Below are positions 24,959 through 32,973 of a DNA stretch of 64,000 bases, piece by piece. Below the pieces are notes generated by a model that was given only the letters and a program-made list of their open reading frames with translations, did no database searches and had not been told where the DNA came from. The translations under genes and the position numbers were made by a program. Each line of letters starts with the position of its first letter. Position 1 is the first letter of the stretch. This stretch comes from Amycolatopsis cihanbeyliensis (GTDB taxonomy: Bacteria; Actinomycetota; Actinomycetes; Mycobacteriales; Pseudonocardiaceae): contig NZ_VFML01000001.1 in assembly GCF_006715045.1 (NCBI RefSeq), positions 3,502,501-3,566,500 on the forward strand. The letters are read 5' to 3'.

Positions 24959-26098
24959 GTGACGGCACAGTTGGTTTCCGGTGCGCCCGCGAGTGAGCAC
25001 GAGACGCGGGTGTCCGCACTGCGCGGCCGGATGGCCGCGGACGGGCTTTCCGCGGTGGCGGTGGCCGGCCCGGAGAACGTCTACTACCTGACCGGGCTGG
25101 ACCACCTCGGGTACTTCGCGTTCACCCTGCTGATCGTGCCCGCCGAGGGGCCACTGACCCTGGTGACCAGGGAGATGGAGCGGCCGACGATCCGGGCCCA
25201 GCTACCCGGCTGCCGGCACGTGACCTTCGGGGACGGCGACGACCCCGCCGCCGTGGCCGGGGGTGCGCTGGCCGAGGTGGTGCCGCGCGGCGGGGCGATC
25301 GGCACCGAGGACGCCGCGATGTTCTTCCCGCCCGCGGTGCACGCGCGGCTGCGCGCCGGGCTGCCCGACCGGCTGTGGCGGGACGCGACCACGTTGATCT
25401 CCGCCACCGGCGCGGTGAAGTCGGCGGCGGAGATCGCGCTGATCAGGCGGGCGGCCGGGGTGTCCGATGCCGCGATGCTGGCGGCGATCGGCGCGGCCCG
25501 GCCCGGTACTGCGGAGTGCGAGGTCGCCGCGGCCGCCTGGCACGCGATGTTCACCCACGGCGGCCAGCAACCGGGTTTCGCGCCCCTGATACGTCCACTG
25601 TGGATGCTCGACCAGGAGCATGTCTCCTGGGGCGACCGGTTGCTGGAGTCCGGAACGGGGCTGTTCATCGAGCTGTCCGGGTGTATCCGGCGTTACCATG
25701 CCCCGCTGAGCCGCACCGTCTATCTCGGCGAGCCACCGGAAGGCGCGGTGCGGGCGCACGCGCAGGCACTGTCCGGTGTGGACGCGGCCGCGGCGGCGTT
25801 GCGGCCGGGGGCGCGTACCGGCGAGGTGTACGCGGCCTGGCAGGCGGCGGTCGGGCCCGGCGAGCGGGTGCGGCACCACTGCGGCTACCTGGTCGGGATC
25901 GGCTTCCCGCCGAGCTGGGTCGGCGGCGGCGAGGTACTCGGCATCCGGCCGGGCGGGCAGGTGCGCGTCGCCGCCGGGATGACCTTCCACCTGATGTCCT
26001 GGGTCGGCGGGCACGTGGTCTCGGACACCGTGCTGGTCACCGCGCAGGGAACGGAACGACTCACCACGACGACTCGCGAGCTGATCAGGCTCGGCTGA
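24959..26098 (+). CDS. M24-family hydrolase (creatinase / ectoine hydrolase-like)
   Basis: A 379-residue pita-bread-fold protein with a creatinase N-terminal domain. In metal-dependent M24 peptidases the core reads D...D-x-T-R; here it reads FIELSGCIRRYHAPLSRTV, with Glu for the first Asp and no second Asp. The pattern and the later HHCGYLVGIGFPPSW resemble creatinase and the ectoine hydrolase DoeA, which do not use the usual dinuclear metal site. It is the first gene of a pair with an enolase-superfamily enzyme and faces a LysR gene. Likely hydrolysis of a small amidine or amino-acid derivative. Confidence 0.82.
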   Translation: MTAQLVSGAPASEHETRVSALRGRMAADGLSAVAVAGPENVYYLTGLDHLGYFAFTLLIVPAEGPLTLVTREMERPTIRAQLPGCRHVTFGDGDDPAAVAGGALAEVVPRGGAIGTEDAAMFFPPAVHARLRAGLPDRLWRDATTLISATGAVKSAAEIALIRRAAGVSDAAMLAAIGAARPGTAECEVAAAAWHAMFTHGGQQPGFAPLIRPLWMLDQEHVSWGDRLLESGTGLFIELSGCIRRYHAPLSRTVYLGEPPEGAVRAHAQALSGVDAAAAALRPGARTGEVYAAWQAAVGPGERVRHHCGYLVGIGFPPSWVGGGEVLGIRPGGQVRVAAGMTFHLMSWVGGHVVSDTVLVTAQGTERLTTTTRELIRLG

Positions 26099-26108
26099 GG
26101 GAGTGTTC

Positions 26109-27290
26109 ATGCGTATCACGAGTTTCCGGGCCACCCCGGTGGCAGTGCCCTACCGCAGGGAGGAGGTCTGGGCCTTCGGGCGCAGGCGCGGGCAGGTCAG
26201 CGTGCTGCTCGAGGTGGAGACCGACGAGGGGGTGACCGGCCTCGGCGAGGCGGCGGCGTACCCGAGCGCGGAGATCGTGCTCGCGGTGCTGCGCGGGCTG
26301 GAGCCGATGGTGCTCGGCGCGGACCCGCGGCGGATCGAACGGCTGGTACGCGGGATCGAGCTGGTGGGCACCTGGCATCACGTCAAGGCGACCAGCCCCG
26401 CGATCGCCGCGGTGGAGATGGCCTGCTGGGACATCGTCGGCAAGCTGTGCGGGCAGCCACTGGTGAACCTGCTCGGCGGCCGCTTCCGGGACCGGGTGGA
26501 GTTCTTCTACTACGTCGCCGCCGGTTCCCCCGAGCAGGTGGCCGAGGAGGCGGCGCGCGCGGCGTCGGCCGGTTTCTCCACCTGCTACCTCAAGGTCGGC
26601 GCGGACGACCCTGAGGTGGACCTGGAGCGGGTGGCCGCGCTGCGCGCCGGGGCCGGTGACTCGACGTTGCTGCGGGTGGACGCGAACGAGGCATGGTCGC
26701 CCGGCGCCGCGGTGCGGATGATCCGCAGGCTGGAGCCGTACGACCTGGAGCTGGTCGAGCAACCGGTCTCCGGCCGCAACCTGGCCGAACTCGCCTACGT
26801 GCGCGGCAGGGTGGGCGTGCCGATCCTGGCGAACGAGGCGAGCTGGACCAGGTACGACCAGCTGGCGGTGATCAACGCGGGCGCGGCGGACGTGCTCTCG
26901 GTGGACAACCAGATGGACGGTGGGCTGCTCAACCTGAAGCGGTCGGCCGGCCTGTGCGAGGCCGCCGGCCTGCCGGTGGTGAAGCACAGCCTCGGCGAGC
27001 TCGGAGTGGCGCTGGCCGCCGCCGTGCACGCGATCGCCGCCACGCCGAACTTCCGGTACGCCAACCAGGGCTACGCCGCGTTGCTCGCGGACGACGTGAC
27101 GGAGGGCTTCGGCGCCGTGGAGTCCACCGTGCGGGGCAGCCTCGCGGTGCCGGAAGGACCGGGACTCGGTGTGCGACTCGATCCCGAGCGGGTGGCGAAG
27201 TACGCGGAACTGTTCCGGGCCCAGGGCGAACGGTTCGCCTTCCACGACCCGGCCGCCGTGTCCGCCCCGCTGGCGCTGCCGAAGTTCTGA
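26109..27290 (+). CDS. Mandelate racemase / muconate lactonizing enzyme-family protein
   Basis: A 393-residue enolase-superfamily enzyme. The N-terminal capping domain precedes a TIM barrel with metal ligands in LRVDANEAW, ELVEQP and ANEASW, and a late VKHSLGELG that may supply a base. The usual K-x-K of this superfamily reads Y-L-K in TCYLKVGADD, so the first lysine is missing. GGGAG is five bases before the ATG, 10 bp after the peptidase gene. Substrate unknown: dehydratase or epimerase acting with the upstream hydrolase. Confidence 0.83.
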   Translation: MRITSFRATPVAVPYRREEVWAFGRRRGQVSVLLEVETDEGVTGLGEAAAYPSAEIVLAVLRGLEPMVLGADPRRIERLVRGIELVGTWHHVKATSPAIAAVEMACWDIVGKLCGQPLVNLLGGRFRDRVEFFYYVAAGSPEQVAEEAARAASAGFSTCYLKVGADDPEVDLERVAALRAGAGDSTLLRVDANEAWSPGAAVRMIRRLEPYDLELVEQPVSGRNLAELAYVRGRVGVPILANEASWTRYDQLAVINAGAADVLSVDNQMDGGLLNLKRSAGLCEAAGLPVVKHSLGELGVALAAAVHAIAATPNFRYANQGYAALLADDVTEGFGAVESTVRGSLAVPEGPGLGVRLDPERVAKYAELFRAQGERFAFHDPAAVSAPLALPKF

Positions 27291-27296
27291 ACCAGC

Positions 27297-27674
27297 TCAG
27301 CAGGCGCACAGGCAGAAGGGGTGCCCGGCGGGGTCGGCGTACACCCAGAAGGACGTGGGCTTGGTGTCCAGCACCGTGGCACCGAGCCGGATCGCGCGCT
27401 CGTGCGCGGCGGCGAGGTCGGGCACGGTCAGGTCGAGGTGGAACTGCTGCGGACTGGCCGGGGACGGCCATTCCGGCGGCCGGTAGTCCGCGACCCGCTG
27501 GAACTCGATCTTCGGGCCACCCGCCGGGTTGCTCAGCGTGTACCAACCGTCCTCACCCCGCGCCGCGGGCCAGTCGAGCAGGTCGGCGTAGAACGCGGCG
27601 AGCGCGACGGGATCCGGGCAGTCCAGGACCACCGAGCCGAAGGTGGGTACCGCGGTCGTGCTGGGGGCGCTCAT
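27297..27674 (-). CDS. VOC-family (glyoxalase-like) protein
   Basis: A 125-residue protein with two beta-alpha-beta3 modules; FGSVVLDCPDPVALAAFYADLL opens the fold and FHLDLTVPDLAAAHERAI begins the second half. The C-terminus CLCAC is unusual in having three closely spaced Cys. Convergent with the enolase-family gene, 6 bp apart. Role unknown; relatives include antibiotic-binding and metal-dependent ring-cleaving proteins. Confidence 0.85.
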   Translation of the reverse strand: MSAPSTTAVPTFGSVVLDCPDPVALAAFYADLLDWPAARGEDGWYTLSNPAGGPKIEFQRVADYRPPEWPSPASPQQFHLDLTVPDLAAAHERAIRLGATVLDTKPTSFWVYADPAGHPFCLCAC

Positions 27675-27746
27675 TCGGGACTCCTTACCGGAAGGGAATA
27701 ACCTGCTAAATGATTATGCTAGTTACGGCAGTCCGGCACAACCCGG

Positions 27747-28250
27747 TTGACCTACAGTGAGGAGGTGTCTACGCAGGTAGCCGAGTCCTCCGATGTGTCA
27801 CTCGTGCTCGACTTCCTCAACACGGTCGATGCCGAGCACGACACCGACGTGCTGCGCACGGCCGAGTCCTGGCGGGTGTGGACCGAGCGACGCGACTTGG
27901 CGGCCGGCTCCCTGCCGCAAGCCAGGGAGGCCAGGGACGCGCTGCGGGCGGCCGTGGGTGACCCGGCGCTGCCACCGGGCCCGGCGGACGCGACCGTGCG
28001 GGTCGAGCTCCGCGCCGACACCCCCGAGCTGGTGCCCTCGACCGCCGTGGGCGCGGTGCTCGCCGCGGCCACCCGGCTGGCCGTGCTCGGCCGGTGGGAG
28101 CGGGTGAAGATCTGCCCTGCCGACGACTGCCGCTGGGCCTTCTACGACCGGTCGCGCAACCGCTCCCGCACCTGGTGTTCCATGCAGACCTGCGGGAACC
28201 GGGAGAAGGCCCGTAGCTGGCGCGAGCGCGCCGCCCAGGCCGAGGACTGA
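27747..28250 (+). CDS. CGNR zinc finger protein (ABATE domain)
   Basis: Probable transcriptional regulator of about 167 residues. The N-terminal ABATE domain begins VSLVLDFLNTVDAEHD; the C-terminal CGNR finger reads CPADDCRWAFYDRS then WCSMQTCGNREKA. The start is uncertain: TTG at 27747, GTG at 27765 (touching GAGGAG) and GTG at 27795 are all in frame, and TTGACC at 27747 could instead be a -35 box. Divergent from the VOC gene, which it may control. Confidence 0.85.
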   Translation: MTYSEEVSTQVAESSDVSLVLDFLNTVDAEHDTDVLRTAESWRVWTERRDLAAGSLPQAREARDALRAAVGDPALPPGPADATVRVELRADTPELVPSTAVGAVLAAATRLAVLGRWERVKICPADDCRWAFYDRSRNRSRTWCSMQTCGNREKARSWRERAAQAED

Positions 28251-28272
28251 CGCGCTCCGGCCGTACGCGAAC

Positions 28273-28310
28273 GGCCAACGCGTGCGCGTGGCGGGCAAAC
28301 ACGCCGGACA
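28273..28310. repeat. 21-bp tandem repeat GGCAAACACG-type, locus 2
   Basis: One degenerate unit at 28273 (GGCCAACGCGTGCGCGTG) is followed exactly 21 bp later by GGCAAACACG at 28294. Same family as the arrays near 4.4 and 41.1 kb, again between convergent genes. Confidence 0.65.
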
Positions 28311-28344
28311 GCCGGCGCGTCCACACTCGCTCCCGGCCAGAGCT

Positions 28345-28388
28345 GTATCCACAGGGCGACTGTGGATAACGCCTCCGTATGTGGATAA
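28345..28388. promoter_or_regulatory. Cluster of three DnaA boxes
   Basis: GTATCCACA (28345-28353) differs by one base from the DnaA box TTATCCACA; TGTGGATAA occurs twice (28361-28369 and 28380-28388) as exact boxes on the other strand. All lie in 44 bp between the convergent ends of the CGNR and DUF445 genes. No replication gene is nearby, so this is more likely a DnaA-binding or titration site than an origin. Confidence 0.65.
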
Positions 28389-28434
28389 CCCCGTAGGGCT
28401 ACCGCCGAAAGGGTGACCTCTCTACTCGGAAGAG

Positions 28435-29751
28435 TCAGAAGAAGGCGTGCGCGACGGTGTGGATGGCGAGCCCGGCCAGCGCGCCGACCACGGTGCCGTT
28501 GATCCGGATGAACTGCAGGTCGCGACCCACCTGGAGCTCGATCTTGCGGGAGGTCTCCGCGGCGTCCCAGCGCTCCACCGTGTCGCTGATGATCGTGGTG
28601 ATCTCGGTCGAGTAGTTGAGCACCACATGCGCCGCCGCGTCCTCCACCCAGCGGTCCGTCTTCGAGCCGAGGGCGTCCTCGGAGCCCAGCTTCGCGCCGA
28701 GGCCGCGCAGGCCCTCCCGGACCCGGGTGCGCAGCTCGCTCGACGGGTCCTCGGCCGCGGTGAGCAGCAGGTCCTTCGCCGTCGACCAGGCCGAGCCGAT
28801 CAGCCGCTGCACCTCGGGATGCTCGATCACCTGCTGCTTGACCTGCTCGGCGCGGGCCATCGTCTCCTGGTCCCGCTGCAGGTCCTGCGCGAACTCGGCG
28901 AGGAACTTGTCCAGCGCGATCCGCATCGGGTGGTTCACGTCGGTCTTGACCGCCCAGGAGAAGGCGAGCACCTCGCCGTACACCTTGTCCGCGAGCATGG
29001 CGTCCACGAACTTCGGTGACCAGGTCGGCGCCCGGTCGGACACCACCCGCAGCACCGTCTCGTGGTTGTCCCGGACCCACTCGTAGGCCCGGTCACACAC
29101 CAGGTCGACCAGCTTGTGATGCGCGCCGTCGTCGAACACCTGCCCGAGCAGCTTGCCCAGCGGCGGTCCCCATGGCCGGTCGATGATCCGGCGGACGACG
29201 GCCTGCTCCATCACCGCCTGCACGTCCTCGTCCCGCAGCACGGTCACCGCGCCGCGGACCACGGTGGCCAGCTCGGCGGTCACCCGCTCGGCGTTGGCGG
29301 GCTGCGCCAGCCAGCCACCGAGCCGCCGGGAGATCTCCATCCGGCGCAGCTTCTCCCGCACCACCTGCTCGGAGAGGAAGTTCTTGCCGACGAAGTCGCC
29401 GAGGCTGCCGCCGAGCGCGTCCTTCTTGTTCGGGATGATCGCCGTGTGCGGGATCGGCAACCGCAGCGGATGCCGGAACAGCGCGGTGACCGCGAACCAG
29501 TCGGCGAGCGCGCCGACCATCCCCGCCTCCGCCGCCGCTCGTACGTATCCCACCCAGCCCGGCCAGCCCGCGGCTTGGGCCCAGCTGGTCAGCAGGAAGA
29601 TCACCAGCGCGCCGAGCAGGAAGGACAGCGCGACCAGCTTCATCCTGCGCAGGCCGCGGCGCTTGCTCTCCTCGGCGGCGAGGCCGCCGGGCGGGTCGGC
29701 GGGCTTCCAGGTCTCGCCGGCCGTCAGTGCCTGTCCGGAAACGCGCGACAC
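28435..29751 (-). CDS. DUF445 membrane-anchored protein
   Basis: About 438 residues. KRRGLRRMKLVALSFLLGALVIFLLTSW is the conserved N-terminal membrane entry, followed by AAAEAGMVGALADWFAVTALFRHPL and IIPNKKDALGGSLGDFVGKNFL, hallmarks of the YjiN/DUF445 family; a long helical cytoplasmic region and a C-terminal hydrophobic helix follow. The start is unclear because the 5' end merges with a dispersed repeat. GTG at 29751 lies in the repeat; the only ATG downstream (29643) would remove the conserved basic segment. Function unknown. Confidence 0.83.
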   Translation of the reverse strand: MSRVSGQALTAGETWKPADPPGGLAAEESKRRGLRRMKLVALSFLLGALVIFLLTSWAQAAGWPGWVGYVRAAAEAGMVGALADWFAVTALFRHPLRLPIPHTAIIPNKKDALGGSLGDFVGKNFLSEQVVREKLRRMEISRRLGGWLAQPANAERVTAELATVVRGAVTVLRDEDVQAVMEQAVVRRIIDRPWGPPLGKLLGQVFDDGAHHKLVDLVCDRAYEWVRDNHETVLRVVSDRAPTWSPKFVDAMLADKVYGEVLAFSWAVKTDVNHPMRIALDKFLAEFAQDLQRDQETMARAEQVKQQVIEHPEVQRLIGSAWSTAKDLLLTAAEDPSSELRTRVREGLRGLGAKLGSEDALGSKTDRWVEDAAAHVVLNYSTEITTIISDTVERWDAAETSRKIELQVGRDLQFIRINGTVVGALAGLAIHTVAHAFF

Positions 29752-29882
29752 GACCGGCTCGGCGAGGCTCGGATTCCGGTCACGGTCGTCACCTCCCGGG
29801 CTCGTGGGCTCCGCCGGGCGCGCGTTCCTCCGCTCGCCGCCACGGGTTCGAGCCGCTCGCAGCCGCCCTGTCAGTTGCTTCA
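29720..29882. repeat. Dispersed repeat, copy C
   Basis: On the minus strand this reads AGCGGAGGAACGCGCG, AGCCCACGAGC, then CCGAGCCTCGCCGAGCCGG, TGTCGCGCGTTTCCGG and CAGGCACTGAC, the same blocks and order as copy A at 19.4 kb. It fills the divergent space between DUF445 and dapC and appears to run into the DUF445 coding frame. Confidence 0.7.
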
Positions 29883-29912
29883 CGACGTCATTGTCCGCGA
29901 GGATCGCTCATC

Positions 29913-31076
29913 ATGCGCGAACCCGCTCTCGTTCCCCGCCTGCGGCCGTTCACCTCGACCATCTTCGCGGAGATGACGGCGCTGGCCGTGCGCACCGGCG
30001 CGGTCAACCTCGGCCAGGGCTTCCCGGACACGGACGGACCGGCAGGGATGCTGGACGCGGCGAAGGACGCCCTGTTCGGCGGGGCCAACCAGTACCCACC
30101 CGGCCCCGGGCGGCCGGAGCTGCGGGCCGCCATCGCCCGGCACCGCGCCCGCTACGGCCTCGAGTTCGACCCGGACGGCGAGATCCTGGTCACCACCGGC
30201 GCCACCGAGGCGATCGCGGCCAGCCTGCTGGCACTCACCGAGCCGGGGGACGAGGTCCTGGTCATCGAGCCGTACTACGACTCCTACGCCGCCGCGGTGG
30301 CGATGGCCGGGGCGACCAGGCGTACCGTGCCGCTGGCCTCGAACGGGGGTCGGTTCGCCCTGGACGCGGAGGCGCTGCGGGCCGCGGTCACCCCACGCAC
30401 CCGTGCGATCCTGGTCAACTCCCCGCACAACCCGACCGGCACCGTGTTCACCAGGACCGAGCTGGAGACGATCGCCGCGGTCTGCGGGCAGCATGACCTG
30501 ATCGCGATCACCGACGAGGTGTACGAGCACCTGGTCTACGACGATGCCGAGCACATCCCGCTGGCCACCCTGCCCGGTATGGCCGAGCGCACGGTCTCCA
30601 TCTCCAGCGCGGGCAAGACCTTCAACTGCACCGGCTGGAAGGTCGGTTGGGTATGCGCGCGGCCGGAGCTGCTCGGCGCGGTCAAGGCGGCCAAGCAGTT
30701 CCTCACCTTCGTCTCCGGCGGGCCGCTGCAGCCGGCCGTGGCGTACGCCCTCGAGCACGAACTGAGCTGGGTCGAGCGGTTGCGCACCGGCCTTGCCGGC
30801 AAGCGGGACCGGCTCTCGGCCGGCCTCGCCGAGGCCGGGTTCGCCGTCCGCCCGAGCGCCGGAACCTACTTCGTCTGCGCCGACGTGCGCCCGCTCGGCT
30901 TCGCCGACGCGGCCGAGCTCGCCTGGCAGCTGCCGGAACGGATCGGCGTGGCCGCGGTACCGGTCAACGTCTTCACTGATCATCCGGACGAGTGGAAACA
31001 TGTGCTGCGCTTCGCGTTCTGCAAGCGGGATGAGGTGCTGGACGAAGCGATCGACCGGCTGCACAAGCTCGGGTGA
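29913..31076 (+). CDS. dapC: N-succinyldiaminopimelate aminotransferase
   Basis: PLP-dependent fold-type I aminotransferase of 387 residues acting in lysine/diaminopimelate synthesis. It follows mycobacterial DapC (Rv0858c) closely: MTALAVRTGAVNLGQGFPD, NQYPPGPGRPELR, NSPHNPTGTVF, ITDEVYEHLVYDD and the PLP lysine in SISSAGKTFNCTGWKVGW. GAGGA lies nine bases before the ATG. Monocistronic, with a strong hairpin right after the stop. Confidence 0.92.
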   Translation: MREPALVPRLRPFTSTIFAEMTALAVRTGAVNLGQGFPDTDGPAGMLDAAKDALFGGANQYPPGPGRPELRAAIARHRARYGLEFDPDGEILVTTGATEAIAASLLALTEPGDEVLVIEPYYDSYAAAVAMAGATRRTVPLASNGGRFALDAEALRAAVTPRTRAILVNSPHNPTGTVFTRTELETIAAVCGQHDLIAITDEVYEHLVYDDAEHIPLATLPGMAERTVSISSAGKTFNCTGWKVGWVCARPELLGAVKAAKQFLTFVSGGPLQPAVAYALEHELSWVERLRTGLAGKRDRLSAGLAEAGFAVRPSAGTYFVCADVRPLGFADAAELAWQLPERIGVAAVPVNVFTDHPDEWKHVLRFAFCKRDEVLDEAIDRLHKLG

Positions 31077-31098
31077 CCCCCGCGCCCCGGCGCGGGGG
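31077..31098 (+). terminator. Intrinsic-type terminator after dapC
   Basis: CCCCCGCGCC and GGCGCGGGGG are perfect complements around a tiny loop and start on the base after the dapC stop. A second hairpin (CGGCTTC...GAAGCCG) lies near 31170. The rest of the gap to 31356 shows nothing else. Confidence 0.8.
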
Positions 31099-31356
31099 CG
31101 TGGTACTTCTCAGTGTCCACCTACCCGGCTGACCAGCGTTTTTATCAACACTCTGTGATCAACTCGGCTTCCGGTGACACCGAAGCCGGTATGTCCGTTC
31201 CGCCGTACGGGGTGGATCGAACGCGATCGAGGTGAAACACTCGCCACCGATGCTAGAAATAACGCAGCCTCAAGGGGAACTGCGGCCTGGCCGAATGAGA
31301 CCAGACAAGATCGGCTGACGATCAGGTGAGCCGAGGCCCGGACGGTGGTGGTGGCG

Positions 31357-32535
31357 ATGCGCGGCACGGGATCGGTGCCCCAGCCCAGCGCCGCGGCACC
31401 GCGTGTCGTGGTGCGGCTGCTGGTCGCCGCCGGTTGCTCCGCCGCGGGCTGGCTACTGATCGGGGCGCTCGGTTCGGGCGTCGCGGCCGAGGAACTCCCC
31501 GCCACGGACAGCGGGAGCGGGAGCAGCGCGACCACCGCCTCCCCGGACATCCCCAGGACGCCGTCGCGGGCTGAACCGCCGGAGCAGGCCGAGCCGCCGA
31601 CGACCCGGCCTGCCGGTACTTCCGCCATGCCGACCTCCGCCATGCCGACCTCCGCGTCGACCGGCAGCACGCCCGGACCGGAGTCCGGCACCCGCACCTC
31701 GGGTGAGTCCCGGACCGGCACGAAGAAGCCCGCCGCCGAGTCGACCGCCGTGGCGGTCGCGAGCAAGGCCGCGCACCTCGAGCACGCCGCGCGCCCTGAG
31801 CCCGCCAACCGGGTGAAGCAGGCCGTCACCATGGCACCGCGGCAGCCGGTCGCCGAGGCGCCGCGGGCCACCCCGCAGCGCGGCGGCGGGCTGCTCGGCC
31901 TGGTCGGCGGGCTCACCGAAGGCATGGTGGGCGGCCTGGTGCGCAGCGTGGACGTCATCCTCGAGCCGGTCACCGACCACTGCGAGCAACCGTCGATCCT
32001 GCCGATCCGGGACGTGCCCTCGCTGCTGCCCGACCTCGGCCGGGACGAAACCCGGTCCGGCACGGGCGGTGATCGCGAACCACGCGGTACGCCCGCGCCC
32101 AGCGGTCCGGCCCAGCCGGAGCAGGTCGCCCCCGAGCAGGCGGCGGCCGCACCGGAACCGGACACCGAGCCGCCGCTCACCCCGGCCGACCCCGGGTGGC
32201 ACGAGAAGCAGGCTCCACTCGTCCGCGGCGGCATCGGACCGGCCGGCCACGGCCCGGACTCCGAGGCGGGCACCGCCAGGGCCGGCGGTGGATCCGGCGG
32301 TGGGTCCGGCGGTGGGTCCGACCCCACGCGCACCCCTGCGGCCCCCCTTACCCCTGCGGGCCCGACCTGCAGCCTCACCTCACCGCACGATCACTCCGGC
32401 GGGGGCCGCCAGCCACTGGCGGTGCTGGGCTCGAACGCCGACACCACCCAGCTCCAGCTACTCGGCAGCAGCCGGGACCACGACGCCGGCGGCACGGGCA
32501 AGGACGCCACGTTGCCACCGGCCTCCCCGGACTGA
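31357..32535 (+). CDS. Secreted or anchored Pro/Ser/Thr-rich protein
   Basis: A 392-residue exported protein. The signal region is RVVVRLLVAAGCSAAGWLLIG with a likely cut after GSGVAA. The mature chain is low-complexity (Thr/Ser/Pro/Glu) with a short repeat TSAMPTSAMP, then a moderately ordered stretch LLGLVGGLTEGMVGGLVRSVD, and a GGGSGGGSGGGS linker. No catalytic motif is visible. No lipobox pattern fits the Cys. Similar proteins in this group are extracellular and uncharacterised. Confidence 0.7.
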   Translation: MRGTGSVPQPSAAAPRVVVRLLVAAGCSAAGWLLIGALGSGVAAEELPATDSGSGSSATTASPDIPRTPSRAEPPEQAEPPTTRPAGTSAMPTSAMPTSASTGSTPGPESGTRTSGESRTGTKKPAAESTAVAVASKAAHLEHAARPEPANRVKQAVTMAPRQPVAEAPRATPQRGGGLLGLVGGLTEGMVGGLVRSVDVILEPVTDHCEQPSILPIRDVPSLLPDLGRDETRSGTGGDREPRGTPAPSGPAQPEQVAPEQAAAAPEPDTEPPLTPADPGWHEKQAPLVRGGIGPAGHGPDSEAGTARAGGGSGGGSGGGSDPTRTPAAPLTPAGPTCSLTSPHDHSGGGRQPLAVLGSNADTTQLQLLGSSRDHDAGGTGKDATLPPASPD

Positions 32536-32553
32536 CCAGGGCCCTGACCCTGG
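32536..32553 (+). terminator. Short hairpin after the secreted protein gene
   Basis: CCAGGG and CCCTGG flank a 6-nt loop and start on the base after the stop codon. Confidence 0.55.
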
Positions 32554-32892
32554 GGTGAGCCGCGCCCAAATCAAGATCAACTTCTCTGGTTTTCCGACTC
32601 GACCGCTGCACCCACTTCCGTTGAGCGGCCGCCCACCGCGGTGCATCACCGTGAAAAACCTTGAGGGATCGGACCCATGAGCACTCGTCTTCCCGATCGG
32701 CCGACCGCGCCCGGCCGGATCGGGAGCCGGTCCCGGCGTCGCGTTGCCCCCGCGACGCCGGGACCTACACCGGGCGCGCATCGCCAGCTCCTGCTCACCG
32801 CGCCGAGCGGGAACACCGGTTCGATGCGCGCCTGAAACCGCTGGCGGCCCCCGGGGTGTCGAGGGGCTATGCCGGGAAGCCGCCGCGGCGCA
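32554..32892. other. Gene-poor gap with a possible 52-codon basic ORF
   Basis: The only candidate is an ATG at 32677, preceded by GAGGGA at a good distance, which runs 52 codons to 32835 and encodes an Arg/Pro-rich peptide starting MSTRLPDRPTAPGR. Its composition is what random high-GC sequence gives, so I do not call it a gene. Confidence 0.2.
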
Positions 32893-32966
32893 CAGCCGGT
32901 GCGCTGGATCACACCGCCGTCCCACCTCCCTGGAGCGACGGGCTCGCTGATCCAGCGCGCCGGCTG
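32893..32966 (-). terminator. 19-bp-arm inverted repeat downstream of yczR
   Basis: CAGCCGGTGCGCTGGATCA (32893-32911) and TGATCCAGCGCGCCGGCTG (32948-32966) are complementary with one mismatch across a 36-nt loop. The element ends 7 bp beyond the yczR stop and may end its transcript. Confidence 0.55.
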
Positions 32967-32973
32967 TTTCGCG

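Noticed and set aside
28345..28388. Chromosomal origin of replication
   Set aside because: Only three boxes, no AT-rich unwinding region, and no dnaA, dnaN or rpmH nearby.
32677..32835. 52-codon basic ORF with a good ribosome site
   Set aside because: Arg/Pro-rich, no recognisable features; cannot be distinguished from chance.
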